Origin: JAAYJR01 sp964545315
GTDB lineage: Bacteria > Bacteroidota > Bacteroidia > Bacteroidales > Prolixibacteraceae
DNA length: 64,000 nt
Direction: 5' to 3'
Assembly (NCBI GenBank): GCA_964545315.1
Contig: CAZJGI010000001.1
Coordinates: 123,296-187,295, forward strand
Part shown: positions 9,601 to 18,266 of the stretch, in pieces
How positions within the stretch are numbered: position 1 is the first letter of the stretch
Layout: each line of letters starts with the position of its first letter
Position numbers and translations under genes: made by a program
Notes under the pieces: model-generated
What the model was told of the DNA's origin: nothing
Database searches by the model: none
Seen by the model: only the letters and a program-made list of their open reading frames with translations

Positions 9601-9838
9601 CAGGAGAAAAACAGGGATTTGATTCCACTCCCTCATCTGCTGTCAGCCTTTTGGCATTTGTCCCGTCCGCATTTGCAGTCCAAAGATCATTTGCATAGAT
9701 AAAGGCAATTTGTGTAGAGCTTAAAGCCGGTTGATGCATTAATCGTGTATCATTTATGTTAATGGCATATGATTGCCCGGAGATTATAAATATGGCTGTA
9801 AAAACCAGCAAAATTTTTGTGACTAAATTTCTGTTCAT
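6554..9838 (-). CDS. Tricorn-like S41 protease with N-terminal beta propeller
   Basis: The 1094-residue protein starts with a Sec signal peptide (MNRNLVTKILLVFTAIFIISG, cleaved near QSYA), so it is exported to the periplasm or surface. Residues 40-520 contain multiple TolB/PD40 propeller repeats with the FSPDGK, WSPDGK and FDPEGK signature. An acidic and basic low-complexity linker follows near 555-590. The C-terminal third has the tricorn core, a PDZ-like segment (NGEYILGINGKEI) and the S41 domain. The His in SEISVGHHRVGGG and Ser982 in ETAGSGGDMLPW are the expected catalytic residues, and NVGVHPDIEVE matches the Glu-containing site. The family degrades peptides. It ends with PPYPVRVRK, a normal terminus for the family. 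It overlaps the truncated thioesterase gene tail to tail. Confidence 0.93.
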   Translation of the reverse strand: MNRNLVTKILLVFTAIFIISGQSYAININDTRLMHQPALSSTQIAFIYANDLWTANADGTNAKRLTADEGVESNPCFSPDGKLIAFSAEYDGNTDVFLMPALGGIPQRLTWHPSSDLVRGFTPDGESVLFASAREDFSNRYMQLYTISLEGGYPKRLVIPNAHQAAWSPDGKKMAYTPIPPRFQQWKNYRGGTVSNIWLFDFDDHGIVEIPQGEGQSNDWNPMWGENMVWFLSDRNGEFNLYSYDTRSRTVSQITHYDDFPINYATLFDDRIIFERAGKLNVYNVDSNSTTTLGIGIAAELQELRPRFVKGTQYVRSAHISPSGSRAVFGFRGDIITVPAEKGDPRNISETTGVHEKYPSWSPDGKYIAYFSDQSGEYKLNIRQQDGKGEIKSYDLSGTGFYAFPNWSPDGKFIAYTDNGRNLYLLKTESGEIKTIDSDELYIPGPFRNIFSDWSADSRWIAYTKVNITHFKQICIYSLDEGKSYPLTDGLSDAESPLFDPEGKYLLFLASTDAGPVINWFDQSSHDMEMTNSIYLVTLRKDILNPFAKQSDEETGKSATAEKKDDNKKETETSNSPEVVGQKDVKIEFEGIDTRIVNVPIKAGLYSQLSMSQPEELLFVSSTNDNSLPSRLFKYSFKEHKETEIMELDNYTLSFDRKKMLFRKGQSWGITETGKKPEPGKGLINTAAIEIKIDPVAEWRQIFDEVWRINRDYFYDPGMHGADWPAMKEKYSSFIDDVTCRDDLNRIIMWMCSEISVGHHRVGGGDRLFNPEKIETGLLGADYEIADNRYRFKKIYGGLNWNPGLRSPLTEPGINVKNGEYILGINGKEITAGNNLYSYFEKTAGKLVELTVSPESDGSGSRIIQVVPIANESALRNRDWVEGNLRKVHDATNGRVAYVYVPNTTLQGHEYFKRYFFPQADKDAIIIDERFNGGGLIADYYIDLLTRPYQAHWNLRYGRDMKTPTASVQGPKVMIIDETAGSGGDMLPWMFRKFKVGTLVGKTTWGGLVGILGFPELIDGGAVTAPNLAIWTNEGFVVENVGVHPDIEVEMLPAEVIKGRDPQLERAIKVALEELEKNPPTKYERPPYPVRVRK

Positions 9839-10421
9839 GTAAGTAATTTTAGATTCCGATAAACTATTAAATGTTTATTATATATAGAGTTGCAAGTTAA
9901 AAAATTTTAATAGGGAAGATTAGATATTAATTAATAATTATAAAACTTCAAAAAAAGCTTAAAATATTAAATATTGAAAAAGTAAGTCAATATTTAAGAA
10001 CACAATTATTATAGTACCGTAAATAATAATTTCTTCAAATTCAAATTAAAAAATTTATAATAAGCTATAAAATTATTTATAAAATATTTAACTTTAGTCT
10101 TTTACATTAATCGATAATCAATAAATTATAATTTGTTTTCGATGAAATTTTCAAATGTATCATATAGCTTGCCCCGATTTTAATCGGGGGGCACTCGCAA
10201 ATATTTTAATCATACCCTTATGTCCCGGTTTAAATCGGGATGCTCGTTTCATTGAATGTTAAGTTAGATAAAAAATTCTGAAACCTTGGAATGCAATTCT
10301 GATAGAAGACACCTTCCAATTGAGTTTTTATGCTTACAGATACTAACTGTAAAAAGATTAATTTAAAGGTTGCATAAAACACTAAGCCTTAGTAAGATGA
10401 ACCAAATAGAATTGATAAAAA
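9839..10421 (+). other. Divergent intergenic region with hairpin repeats
   Basis: About 580 bp of mostly A/T DNA separates the divergent protease and FucI-like genes. No ORF of interest is seen. The one distinct structure is the pair of G/C hairpins at 10173-10240, annotated separately. No clear -7 box could be assigned to either gene. Confidence 0.55.
10173..10252. repeat. Dispersed hairpin repeat, copy A (two hairpins)
   Basis: The 60-bp core at 10193-10252 matches 41876-41935 in the same orientation at about 54 of 60 positions. The core contains the hairpin TCCCGGTTTAAATCGGGA and ends in TGCTCGTTTCAT. Immediately upstream, copy A has a second perfect stem, CCCCGATT-TT-AATCGGGG, within 10173-10190. 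Both copies lie in intergenic DNA. This fits a REP-like or other small dispersed palindromic element. No transposase is next to it. Confidence 0.7.
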
Positions 10422-11945
10422 ATGAAATCAAGAAGAGACTTTCTCAAAAAATCAACCATTGGAGCAACAAGCATTGTTTTTGGAGTTAACAGCCTAAAGG
10501 CCTCAGGTAAGGAAAATACTTTGAAGAATAATTCCAAAACATCAGGCAAAACAAAAATGACTGATCCGGTAATAAATACAGATCAGGACGAACATTGGGC
10601 AGTTAAACCTGTGCGTGGTGGTGGTCCTGTCACTAGTTATGAACCAATTATTGAGGCAGCTATTGTGCGACGGAAAGAAAATTATGGTATGTTTTGGCCG
10701 GGAGAAATCTATGATGGCCAAACAGCTATTAACAGGCTCACAATAGATCTAAAGGAAACAGCAAAGATGCTTGGAATGAAATTGAATTTGGAAAAAACTC
10801 CAATTTACAGTAATGATGATGCTGATTCCTGGATCGCAAAAATAAAAAGCACTAAACCTGATGGAATAGTTTTATTAGTTCTTGACAGGCAACAACATTC
10901 CTGGCCTACCGCATATAAAGTTGCAGATACAGGTATTCCGTCTGTTATTTTTTCGCCTCTTGGTTGTGCTTTTCACAGCAACACTGCCCCTTTGGGAAAT
11001 AAACCCGGATGTGTTGTTTATTCAACTACCCTGGAGGATTCCGGTCAGTTACGATTCGGGTTAAAAATGCTTGAAGCCGGGGCAAAAATGCGGCATAGCC
11101 GTGCTATCCTTTTCAAAGGCAATGAACAAGGTGAATCTACCATGGGAGATTTAGGAATAGAAGTTCTAACTTTTCCATTACAAGTTTATATCGATGAAGT
11201 AAACAAAATACCTGATAGCAACGATGTAATATCTATGACAAAAGACTTGTTACATCGTGCATATCAGCGCATAGGCGCCTCTGAAGAAGATGTAATGAAT
11301 GGAGTCAAAGGTTATTTTGCAGCTCGCAAAATTCTTGAAAGGGAAAGAGGCGATTCCATAACACTTGCTGGTTGTGTGGATCTTGTAAAATACAGGCCGT
11401 GTATAGCCTGGGCTATCTTATGTGATGAAGGGATACCTGGCATTTGTGAAGGGGATTTGGGTGCCCTGGCAGGAAATATTATTGTCCAATATTTGTTCAA
11501 CCGACCGGGATTTATGCAGGATCCTGTTCCGGATACAGCAAATCAGGCATTTATAGGAGCACATTGTATTTGTGCTACTCGTTTGAATGGCTTTGATCAG
11601 CCTTCTGTACCTTTCAAATTATCACATCATCATGGAAATGCAGACGCTACGATAGTTCCTCAATGGAAAGTAGGGCAAAAGGTTACAGCGATTGATGTCA
11701 CAAACAAAGAAGATCAGACGGAAATCAACCTTTTTACAGGTAGTGTTATGGATAACATTAGTGTTCCACCAAACGGAGGCTGTGTAGTATGTGTGAGATA
11801 CAGTATTGATGGAATCCGGAACAGTAATGTTTTAACAGTACCAGGAATGCATCAGGTATTTTTTTATGGGGATTACGGAAGGGAAATTCAGGATTTCTGT
11901 AAATTATTTAATTTTAAGTTGAATAGATTCAATAGTGCATCATAG
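10422..11945 (+). CDS. Exported L-fucose/L-arabinose isomerase-fold protein
   Basis: The 507-residue protein has an N-terminal twin-arginine-like signal (KSRRDFLKKSTIGATSIVFG). The mature part resembles the FucI/AraA-like fold: an alpha/beta N-terminal half with PDGIVLLVLDRQQHS, then a segment with WAILCDEGIPGICEGDLGAL, which resembles the isomerase active-site region with acidic residues that bind metal. A C-terminal barrel contains LSHHHGNADATIVPQW. Classical L-fucose isomerase is cytoplasmic and Mn-dependent. Exported members are common in Bacteroidota and uncharacterised, so sugar isomerase-like is the limit of the call. It is divergent from the protease and convergent with the MFS gene. 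Confidence 0.75.
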   Translation: MKSRRDFLKKSTIGATSIVFGVNSLKASGKENTLKNNSKTSGKTKMTDPVINTDQDEHWAVKPVRGGGPVTSYEPIIEAAIVRRKENYGMFWPGEIYDGQTAINRLTIDLKETAKMLGMKLNLEKTPIYSNDDADSWIAKIKSTKPDGIVLLVLDRQQHSWPTAYKVADTGIPSVIFSPLGCAFHSNTAPLGNKPGCVVYSTTLEDSGQLRFGLKMLEAGAKMRHSRAILFKGNEQGESTMGDLGIEVLTFPLQVYIDEVNKIPDSNDVISMTKDLLHRAYQRIGASEEDVMNGVKGYFAARKILERERGDSITLAGCVDLVKYRPCIAWAILCDEGIPGICEGDLGALAGNIIVQYLFNRPGFMQDPVPDTANQAFIGAHCICATRLNGFDQPSVPFKLSHHHGNADATIVPQWKVGQKVTAIDVTNKEDQTEINLFTGSVMDNISVPPNGGCVVCVRYSIDGIRNSNVLTVPGMHQVFFYGDYGREIQDFCKLFNFKLNRFNSAS

Positions 11946-11972
11946 AAATCTTTCAATTTTAATTATGTGTTA

Positions 11973-13361
11973 TCATTTAATAATTATCTTTTCCATCTTC
12001 CGTTTATTATCTATTCTCCTGACTATCTGTCCATAAATAATTAGCGCCAATGCAGATAGCAACGAAACACCGATGAAATAGTACCAAATATAATGAGCAT
12101 TCACAGCGGCTGCCTCCCACGCTTGATGGGAAGAGAACAACCTTGGCTCCGGACAGTAGCGGTCAAGAAGAAATCCCGACATAACAAATCCCAATATCGA
12201 CGAGAGAAACGAATGAAGATGACTGAATCCTAAATACATCCCCTCTTCACCTTTTGGAGCCTGCAGAGAAAAGTATTCCAAAAAACGAGGTGAAATAAAT
12301 GTTTCGGCAAATCCCTGGAAAGCTATTCCTATGATCATCATAAATGCAACGGGGTGCAATCCTGCAATATTGCTGCCCATTAAATTGCCTGAAGCCATAA
12401 ACAAAGCTGATACCGGCATTATCAGCATGCCTATCGTCATACTAAACAAGGCTGTCCGTTTTCTCATAAAATGAGTGACCAGTCCGACAGTTAAAAATAC
12501 TACTAACGGATTAACATTAGCATACCATGAGGGAGTTGAGCTTTCGCCCGCCAGACGAAGCACATATTTCGGCATTGTGGCATACATCTGGTTCTGCACC
12601 AGCCAAAATCCGGTAATGATTATAATTAATACTATCAATCTTGTATTTCCAAGAACTTTTATTAATCCTTTAAAAATTTCCCTTATCGTCTTTCCTTCTC
12701 CCTGATGATGAGCGCTTGTATACATAAAATAAACAACAAACAGACCTGTCAGGGTCATTAACGCTGAAAAATAACTGATCCAGATTAACCCTGTATTTCC
12801 CATCATCTCTCTTAATGGCTCTACTACTGTTTTCCCTGAAAATGCCCCAATATTAACCATGGCATAAAAAATACTATAGCCTCTGGCTCTGTTTTCTACA
12901 GTAGTCTCTTTTGCAACGGTGCCTGTTATAACAGACTTAATAAATGATCCACCCAATACAATTAATGCCAACACAGGAATAACAGCATATCTTTGAGCTG
13001 CAGTATCCAAACCCGTAAAAACAGTGTCATCTCCATAATCAACAAGACCTGCCGATTCAAAAAATGTAGGTAAGATACCCATCCCGGCATATCCCAAAGT
13101 AAGAAGCCCAAAAGCAAGCATCAGCGACTTACGAAAACCTATTTTGTCGGCATAAGCACCGGCAAAAGTAGGCAACAGATATAATAATGCCTGAAAAATA
13201 CCTGCTATGGCAGCAGCCTCAATATCGCCAAAACCAATAATCCTTGATAAATAAAGGGTTATGACTATAAATACCCCATAATAAGCAGCTCGCTCAAATA
13301 ACTCGACCGTATTTGCAACCCAAAAAGCTCTTGGAAATTTGATTGTGCTATTGTTTACCAT
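11973..13361 (-). CDS. MFS transporter, POT/PTR-like
   Basis: The 462-residue protein has about 12 hydrophobic segments. Its N terminus (FWVANTVELFERAAYYGVF) matches the ExxER(F/A)xYYG-type helix 1 of the proton-coupled oligopeptide transporter branch of the major facilitator superfamily. GAYADKIGFRKS is the MFS loop 2-3 motif. It is expected in the inner membrane, driving uptake by proton symport. Peptides are the usual POT substrates, but distant Bacteroidota members are unassigned, so the substrate stays open. The gene stands alone on the minus strand, with about 440 bp before the next divergent gene. Confidence 0.82.
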   Translation of the reverse strand: MVNNSTIKFPRAFWVANTVELFERAAYYGVFIVITLYLSRIIGFGDIEAAAIAGIFQALLYLLPTFAGAYADKIGFRKSLMLAFGLLTLGYAGMGILPTFFESAGLVDYGDDTVFTGLDTAAQRYAVIPVLALIVLGGSFIKSVITGTVAKETTVENRARGYSIFYAMVNIGAFSGKTVVEPLREMMGNTGLIWISYFSALMTLTGLFVVYFMYTSAHHQGEGKTIREIFKGLIKVLGNTRLIVLIIIITGFWLVQNQMYATMPKYVLRLAGESSTPSWYANVNPLVVFLTVGLVTHFMRKRTALFSMTIGMLIMPVSALFMASGNLMGSNIAGLHPVAFMMIIGIAFQGFAETFISPRFLEYFSLQAPKGEEGMYLGFSHLHSFLSSILGFVMSGFLLDRYCPEPRLFSSHQAWEAAAVNAHYIWYYFIGVSLLSALALIIYGQIVRRIDNKRKMEKIIIK

Positions 13362-13805
13362 ATAAATAATGATTATAATGAAATAACAAAAATAACAGCA
13401 TTATCCGGATTTTTAGAATGAATTGCGAACTTAAGTAAATTTTTATTGTAATATAATGTCTTTATTTTTAGCACTATAATTGCAGATATTATTTATAGTT
13501 AGTAAAAAATATTTTTAAATTATCCGAATTGAACAATTAGATAACAGACTTGTTAATAGTTATGGAAAATTATATTTGGTATACATATTAATATATCAAG
13601 ATATCTAAAATTTACGTTTTTATTAGTAGGGTAATCGTAAATAAATAATGTCTGTTTACGTAAAAGGATATAAAACAAGCGTACTGATTAAAATTGGTAC
13701 AAAAAGGAGCAATTAAATGATATAAAAGGGAAGGGAACAAACGGTACAATATGAAATGAAATTTTTAGTTAGTTTATTTATAAGTAATTACAGAATTTTA
13801 AACAA
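13362..13805 (+). other. Divergent intergenic region, no gene seen
   Basis: About 440 bp of AT-rich sequence lies between the MFS gene and the STN-protease gene. I found no convincing ORF, repeat, RNA or TAnnTTTG box here. Confidence 0.5.
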
Positions 13806-15365
13806 ATGAAGAAGACCATCAAAATCTGGAAATATTTATCTCTTTCATTACTGATTTTTATTGTTACAACGAATTTAAGTTATTCCCAGGACAATAAAAC
13901 TCAGGTTCTTGACCAAAATATAAGCATTTATGCTGAAAATGAGCCATTAGCCGACATAATTGAGAAAATATGCAAGTACCTGAAACTCGATTATTCTTAT
14001 AATGCAAATATTGTAAGAGATAAAAAAGTAAGTCTGAATATATCCAACAAACCCATCAAGTTTGTTCTTGATAAATTGATGAAAGATTTTTATCTTCTTT
14101 TTGAAATAGAGGATAACATATTGGTAGTAAGAGATTACGTTCCGTTAGAGAAAAGTATGGATTTCGACGGGAGCATGAACCTGACTGGCAGTAACCGTGG
14201 ATTTCTGTTTAATGATCCCAGGAAAAAGTCAATTACTTTTAATTTTAAATCAGCTAGTAATCTTATTATCATACCAGTTCGAATAAACGATTCTGATACC
14301 TTAAATTTTATTTTGGATACCGGAGTTAAATTACCGATTATAACAGAATTACCATTTGTCAATAAACTTAATCTCAATTATTTAATGCCTGTAAAAATTA
14401 AAGGCTTGGGAGAGGATCAGGAACTAACTGCATACAGATCAGGCAATAATACCATCAGTCTGAATGGGTTAACTGCGCGCAACCAGGAGGTTCAGATGAT
14501 AATTGACGAAGATTTTCAAATATCTCATATGCTTGGTGTTCCGGTTCATGGGCTAATAGGATTCAACCTTTTTAAAGATTTCATAGTAAGAATTGATTAT
14601 TCAAGTGAAAAGATTACATTATTCAGGCCTGAACATTACAAATATAAAGATCGCAAGAATGATATTATACTTCCTCTCCATTTTATTGGTGACAAGCCCT
14701 TTGTTCGTACCAGTATCGTTACAGATGAATTTCAGGAAGTTCCTGTGTTATTACTGGTCGATACCGGTGCCAGTGATGCTTTATGGTTGTCTGAAAAATC
14801 TGATGAACGTATTGGAATTCCTGACAAACATATCGAAACATTTCTTGGAAGGGGCCTTAATGGAGATCTGTATGGGATGAAGGGCAGGATCGATGGAATA
14901 TGGGTTGGTCCATTAATTCTGTCTAGGCCTATTGTTGCTTTTCCAAATTCAGACTTAATAGACCAGTTAATTTCTGCAAATGACAGAAATGGAACTCTCG
15001 GGGCTGAAATTCTAAGAAGATTTGTAGTAATAATGGATTACCGTAACAGCAGGTTAACATTAAAGCCAACATTCAGGGTAAATGAATCATTCAACTATAA
15101 TATGAGTGGTATGGAAGTTATTAATCCTATACCAGGTCTTCCTATATTTACAATCACTGCAATACGTGAAGAATCCCCTGCTCACCTGGCCGGATTAAAA
15201 GAAAATGATCAAATCCTGTCTCTTAACAATAGTGATATGAGTTCTCTTGAATTAAATGATATTATTTTACTACTTCAAAGCAGAGAAAATAAAAAAATAC
15301 GGATAAAAGTACTTCGAAACGGGGAAGAAATAAAAACATCTTTTGAATTAAAGGAAATTTTTTAA
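13806..15365 (+). CDS. STN domain, retropepsin-like aspartyl protease and PDZ fusion
   Basis: The 519-residue protein begins with a Sec signal (KKTIKIWKYLSLSLLIFIVTTNLSYS). Residues 30-112 form a secretin/TonB short N-terminal (STN) domain (VLDQNISIYAENEPLADIIE ... FEIEDNILVVRD). Two aspartyl-protease half-barrels follow with motifs Asp171-Thr-Gly (LNFILDTGVKLPIIT) and Asp319-Thr-Gly (LLLVDTGASDALWLS), each with a later hydrophobic-hydrophobic-Gly partner (VHGLIGFNLF; NGTLGAEILRRFV). A PDZ domain (about 435-515) closes the protein. Because both D-T-G halves are in one chain, a pseudo-dimeric active protease is plausible. The protein is probably periplasmic. STN domains normally occur in TonB receptors, anti-sigma partners or secretins, so this fusion suggests a sensing or processing role at the outer membrane. 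Confidence 0.85.
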   Translation: MKKTIKIWKYLSLSLLIFIVTTNLSYSQDNKTQVLDQNISIYAENEPLADIIEKICKYLKLDYSYNANIVRDKKVSLNISNKPIKFVLDKLMKDFYLLFEIEDNILVVRDYVPLEKSMDFDGSMNLTGSNRGFLFNDPRKKSITFNFKSASNLIIIPVRINDSDTLNFILDTGVKLPIITELPFVNKLNLNYLMPVKIKGLGEDQELTAYRSGNNTISLNGLTARNQEVQMIIDEDFQISHMLGVPVHGLIGFNLFKDFIVRIDYSSEKITLFRPEHYKYKDRKNDIILPLHFIGDKPFVRTSIVTDEFQEVPVLLLVDTGASDALWLSEKSDERIGIPDKHIETFLGRGLNGDLYGMKGRIDGIWVGPLILSRPIVAFPNSDLIDQLISANDRNGTLGAEILRRFVVIMDYRNSRLTLKPTFRVNESFNYNMSGMEVINPIPGLPIFTITAIREESPAHLAGLKENDQILSLNNSDMSSLELNDIILLLQSRENKKIRIKVLRNGEEIKTSFELKEIF

Positions 15366-15515
15366 CTATCAGCTCAGCTCCTGTTTGTAGAAGTCTTGAT
15401 GTTCTTGAAACATCAACTCTGTAACTTATTCCATGGGGTAATGATTATATTCTAATGTTTCAAACTATTTTAGCTAATTTTGAAAATAATTTAACACGAA
15501 TAGACAATAATCATT

Positions 15516-15860
15516 ATGGAACAGTTCAGCACGAGACAAAATAAGGTTTCCCGACTGGTACAGCGGGAAATGGCAGATATATTACTTCAGTTAAATAAAT
15601 CGAAATACCAGGGTAAGCTTATTACAGTTACTATTGTAAGAGTAACAAAAGATATGAGTATTGCACGGATATACCTGAGCATATATCCATCTGATTTTGC
15701 AAAAGATATTTTAAATGAAATTAAACTAAACAATAAAGCTATAAGGGGCGAATTAGGAAGACGGGTTGGAAAGATTATGCGAATAGTTCCTGAATTAGAA
15801 TTTTATATTGACGACAGCCTTGATTATATAGAACACATTGACCAGCTTTTAAAAAATTAA
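15516..15860 (+). CDS. rbfA: 30S ribosome-binding factor A
   Basis: The 114-residue protein is typical in length for RbfA. STRQNKVSRLVQREMADIL at the start and the later ITVTIVRVTKDMSIARIYLSI strand match the KH-like fold that binds the 30S subunit during 16S rRNA 5'-end maturation and cold adaptation. It ends with RIVPELEFYIDDSLDYIEHI, the conserved C-terminal PxLxFxxDxS...I motif. It lies 41 bp before the permease gene on the same strand, a pairing often seen in Bacteroidota. Confidence 0.95.
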   Translation: MEQFSTRQNKVSRLVQREMADILLQLNKSKYQGKLITVTIVRVTKDMSIARIYLSIYPSDFAKDILNEIKLNNKAIRGELGRRVGKIMRIVPELEFYIDDSLDYIEHIDQLLKN

Positions 15861-15901
15861 GCATCCTGATTGTTTTAGGAAAGGGATTAAAATTAGTATC
15901 A

Positions 15902-17128
15902 GTGAACCTACCAGTTTTCATAGCATTACGATATCTTGTTTCAAAAAAGAAACAAAACATCATTAATATTATTTCAGCTATTTCTGTTGCGGGAATCATT
16001 GTTACAACAATGGCACTTATAATTGTACTTTCTGTTTTTAACGGTTTTACAAGTGTTATTGAAACATTTTTCAGCAATTTTGATCCGGATATAAAAATTA
16101 CCCCTGCAGAAGGAAAGATGTTTAATCCATCTGATTTAGAATTTGATCAAGTAAAAAAAATACCTGGAATCATTCATTATGCTGAAGTCATTGAAGAGGT
16201 AGCAATGCTAAAATATAAAAATCAGCAATATCCAGCTGTAATAAAAGGAGTACCTTCTAATTATGCACGGTATACAAATATCGACACACTAATTGTTGAT
16301 GGTAAATTCATACTTAATGATAAAGGCATTGATTATGCTGTTGTAGGTCAAGGAGTTGCATACAATTTAGGGTTAGGTCTGACTTTTATTGACCCTATTC
16401 GTATTTATGTTCCCAAGAAAGGGAGACAACTATCTTTAAATATTGCATCCAATATTAATTACAATTACATATTTCCTTCCGGAGTATTTTCGGTACTTGA
16501 AGAAATTGATTCCAAATATTTAATTGTTCCGTACGATTTTGCCGCTGAGTTATTTGAAAGTGAAAACCTTGTTTCTGCAGTTGAGTTGGGGATTTCATCA
16601 GGTATTAATTGCAACAAGATTCAAAAAGAAATCCAAAATATTCTTGGGCCTGATTTTATCGTAAAGAACAAATATCAGCAACATAGTCTGATTTATAAAA
16701 CGATGAAATCTGAAAAATGGGCAGCCTATTTGATTCTTGTTTTTATTTTAATAATTGCCTCTTTTAATGTATTGAGCAGTCTTTCCATGTTGATAATTGA
16801 TAAAAAGGATGATCTTTTCATTTTAAAAAGTATGGGAGCCAATTCTAAGCTCATCCGTAAAATATTTTTATTTGAAGGGTGGTTTATTTCAATAATTGGA
16901 GCTATTACCGGATCTGTACTAGGTATTTTGATTTGTTGGGCACAGATAAAATTTCAATTTGTAACTCTTCCGGCAACCGGTTCTTTTGTAATCTCAGCAT
17001 ATCCTGTTAAGATTATTTTTGCAGATATTTTTCTGGTATTGACAATTGTATTTATTATAGGATTTATAGCGTCGTGGTATCCTGTAAAGTTCATATCACA
17101 GAAATTTCTTCTGAATGAAAATTTATGA
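15902..17128 (+). CDS. LolC/LolE-type ABC transporter permease
   Basis: The 408-residue inner-membrane protein begins at a GTG: VNLPVFIALRYLVSKKKQN, matching the family N terminus (ARRYL-SKK). Transmembrane segments are seen near residues 22-45, 274-296, 318-345 and 365-392, with a large periplasmic domain between the first and second, the MacB/FtsX-like layout of lipoprotein-release permeases. Lol systems extract lipoproteins from the inner membrane; many Bacteroidota have one fused-type permease. The ATPase partner is not adjacent. It is 41 bp downstream of rbfA and 26 bp before tdh. Confidence 0.88.
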   Translation: MNLPVFIALRYLVSKKKQNIINIISAISVAGIIVTTMALIIVLSVFNGFTSVIETFFSNFDPDIKITPAEGKMFNPSDLEFDQVKKIPGIIHYAEVIEEVAMLKYKNQQYPAVIKGVPSNYARYTNIDTLIVDGKFILNDKGIDYAVVGQGVAYNLGLGLTFIDPIRIYVPKKGRQLSLNIASNINYNYIFPSGVFSVLEEIDSKYLIVPYDFAAELFESENLVSAVELGISSGINCNKIQKEIQNILGPDFIVKNKYQQHSLIYKTMKSEKWAAYLILVFILIIASFNVLSSLSMLIIDKKDDLFILKSMGANSKLIRKIFLFEGWFISIIGAITGSVLGILICWAQIKFQFVTLPATGSFVISAYPVKIIFADIFLVLTIVFIIGFIASWYPVKFISQKFLLNENL

Positions 17129-17154
17129 TAATAACCAATTAAAATAATAGAAAG

Positions 17155-18180
17155 TTGAAAGCACTGGTAAAACGCAAGTCCGAAAGGGGAATATGGATGG
17201 AGGACGTCCCTATCCCTAAAGTGAAGCCCAATGATGTGCTGATCAAAATAAAAAAATCAGCAATTTGCGGGACTGATTTACATATTTTCAAATGGGATGA
17301 ATGGGCCCAACGTACAATAAATCCGCCGGTAATAATCGGACATGAATATATGGGAATTGTTGTAGAAGTGGGTTCAGAAGTAAGCAGGGTAAAAGTGGGT
17401 GAACGGGTTACTGTTGAAGGGCATATATCCTGTGGATTTTGCAGGAATTGCAGACGTGGCAGACAACATATTTGCGACCATACAATTGGAATTGGCGTTC
17501 AACGTGATGGCGGATTTGCAGAATATATTTCTGTCCCTGATAAAAATGTTTTACACATCGATCCCGCTATTCCTGATGAAATATTGTCAATAATGGATCC
17601 GCTTGGAAATGCCACACATACTGCTTTGTCCTTTCCATTATTGGGTGAAGATGTTTTAATTACCGGAATAGGCGGGCCCATAGGTTCAATGGCAACTGCA
17701 ATATGCAGGTTTGCAGGAGCCAGAAATGTTATAGGCACTGATCTAAGTGAATACCGAAGGAATATTGCACGTAAAATGGGTGCAACTTATGTACTTGATC
17801 CTGAAAAGGAAAGTATTAGGGGAACAATGGAAAAACATGGAATGCTGGCAGGTTTTGATATCGGACTTGAATGTTCGGGTTCTCCGGTAGCATTTAATGA
17901 TATGGTAAACCATATGTATAACGGGGGTAAAATCAGCCTGCTTGGTTTGTTGCCATCAAAAACACAAATTGATTGGAATAAAGTCATTTTCAAAGGATTA
18001 ACTTTAAAAGGTATATATGGACGGGAAATGTATGAAACCTGGTACCATATGGAAATGATGTTAACCTCAGGTTTAGATATAACCCCGGTCATTACTCATC
18101 GAATGAATGTTGATGATTATGAAAAAGCTTTCTCAATTATGGAAGAAGGTAATTGTGGTAAAATCATATTAAACTGGTAA
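17155..18180 (+). CDS. tdh: L-threonine 3-dehydrogenase
   Basis: The 341-residue protein is a zinc-dependent medium-chain dehydrogenase. Cys38 (AICGTDLHIF), His63 and Glu64 (IGHEYMG) are the catalytic zinc site. Cys93, Cys96, Cys99 and Cys107 are the structural zinc ligands. DVLITGIGGPIGSMA is the NAD-binding loop. The N terminus KRKSERGIWMEDVPIP and KKSAICGTDLHIFKWDEWAQ are diagnostic for Tdh, which oxidises threonine to 2-amino-3-ketobutyrate. The start is TTG. The CoA ligase partner (kbl) is not nearby. It is the last gene of the rbfA-permease-tdh run. Confidence 0.94.
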   Translation: MKALVKRKSERGIWMEDVPIPKVKPNDVLIKIKKSAICGTDLHIFKWDEWAQRTINPPVIIGHEYMGIVVEVGSEVSRVKVGERVTVEGHISCGFCRNCRRGRQHICDHTIGIGVQRDGGFAEYISVPDKNVLHIDPAIPDEILSIMDPLGNATHTALSFPLLGEDVLITGIGGPIGSMATAICRFAGARNVIGTDLSEYRRNIARKMGATYVLDPEKESIRGTMEKHGMLAGFDIGLECSGSPVAFNDMVNHMYNGGKISLLGLLPSKTQIDWNKVIFKGLTLKGIYGREMYETWYHMEMMLTSGLDITPVITHRMNVDDYEKAFSIMEEGNCGKIILNW

Positions 18181-18197
18181 TGAGGTGATTACTATCA

Positions 18198-18213
18198 TGT
18201 TCCACGTGAAACC
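18198..18213. promoter_or_regulatory. parS-like ParB-binding site 1
   Basis: TGTTCCACGTGAAACC matches the widely conserved parS consensus TGTTNCACGTGAAACA at every position except the last. It lies in the gap between tdh and rsgA. The 14 central bases are shared with a second, perfect site at 21573-21588. In the established model ParB binds parS near the origin and spreads, so the pair suggests an origin-proximal location. Confidence 0.82.
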
Positions 18214-18266
18214 TATAAATTATAACTCCTAATATAAAAAAATTCATTTTAAGGGTAGCATTGAGT

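Noticed and set aside
15396..15416. Hairpin TTGATGTT-CTTGA-AACATCAA after the STN-protease gene
   Set aside because: No T run follows, the stem is weak and there is no sign it terminates transcription.
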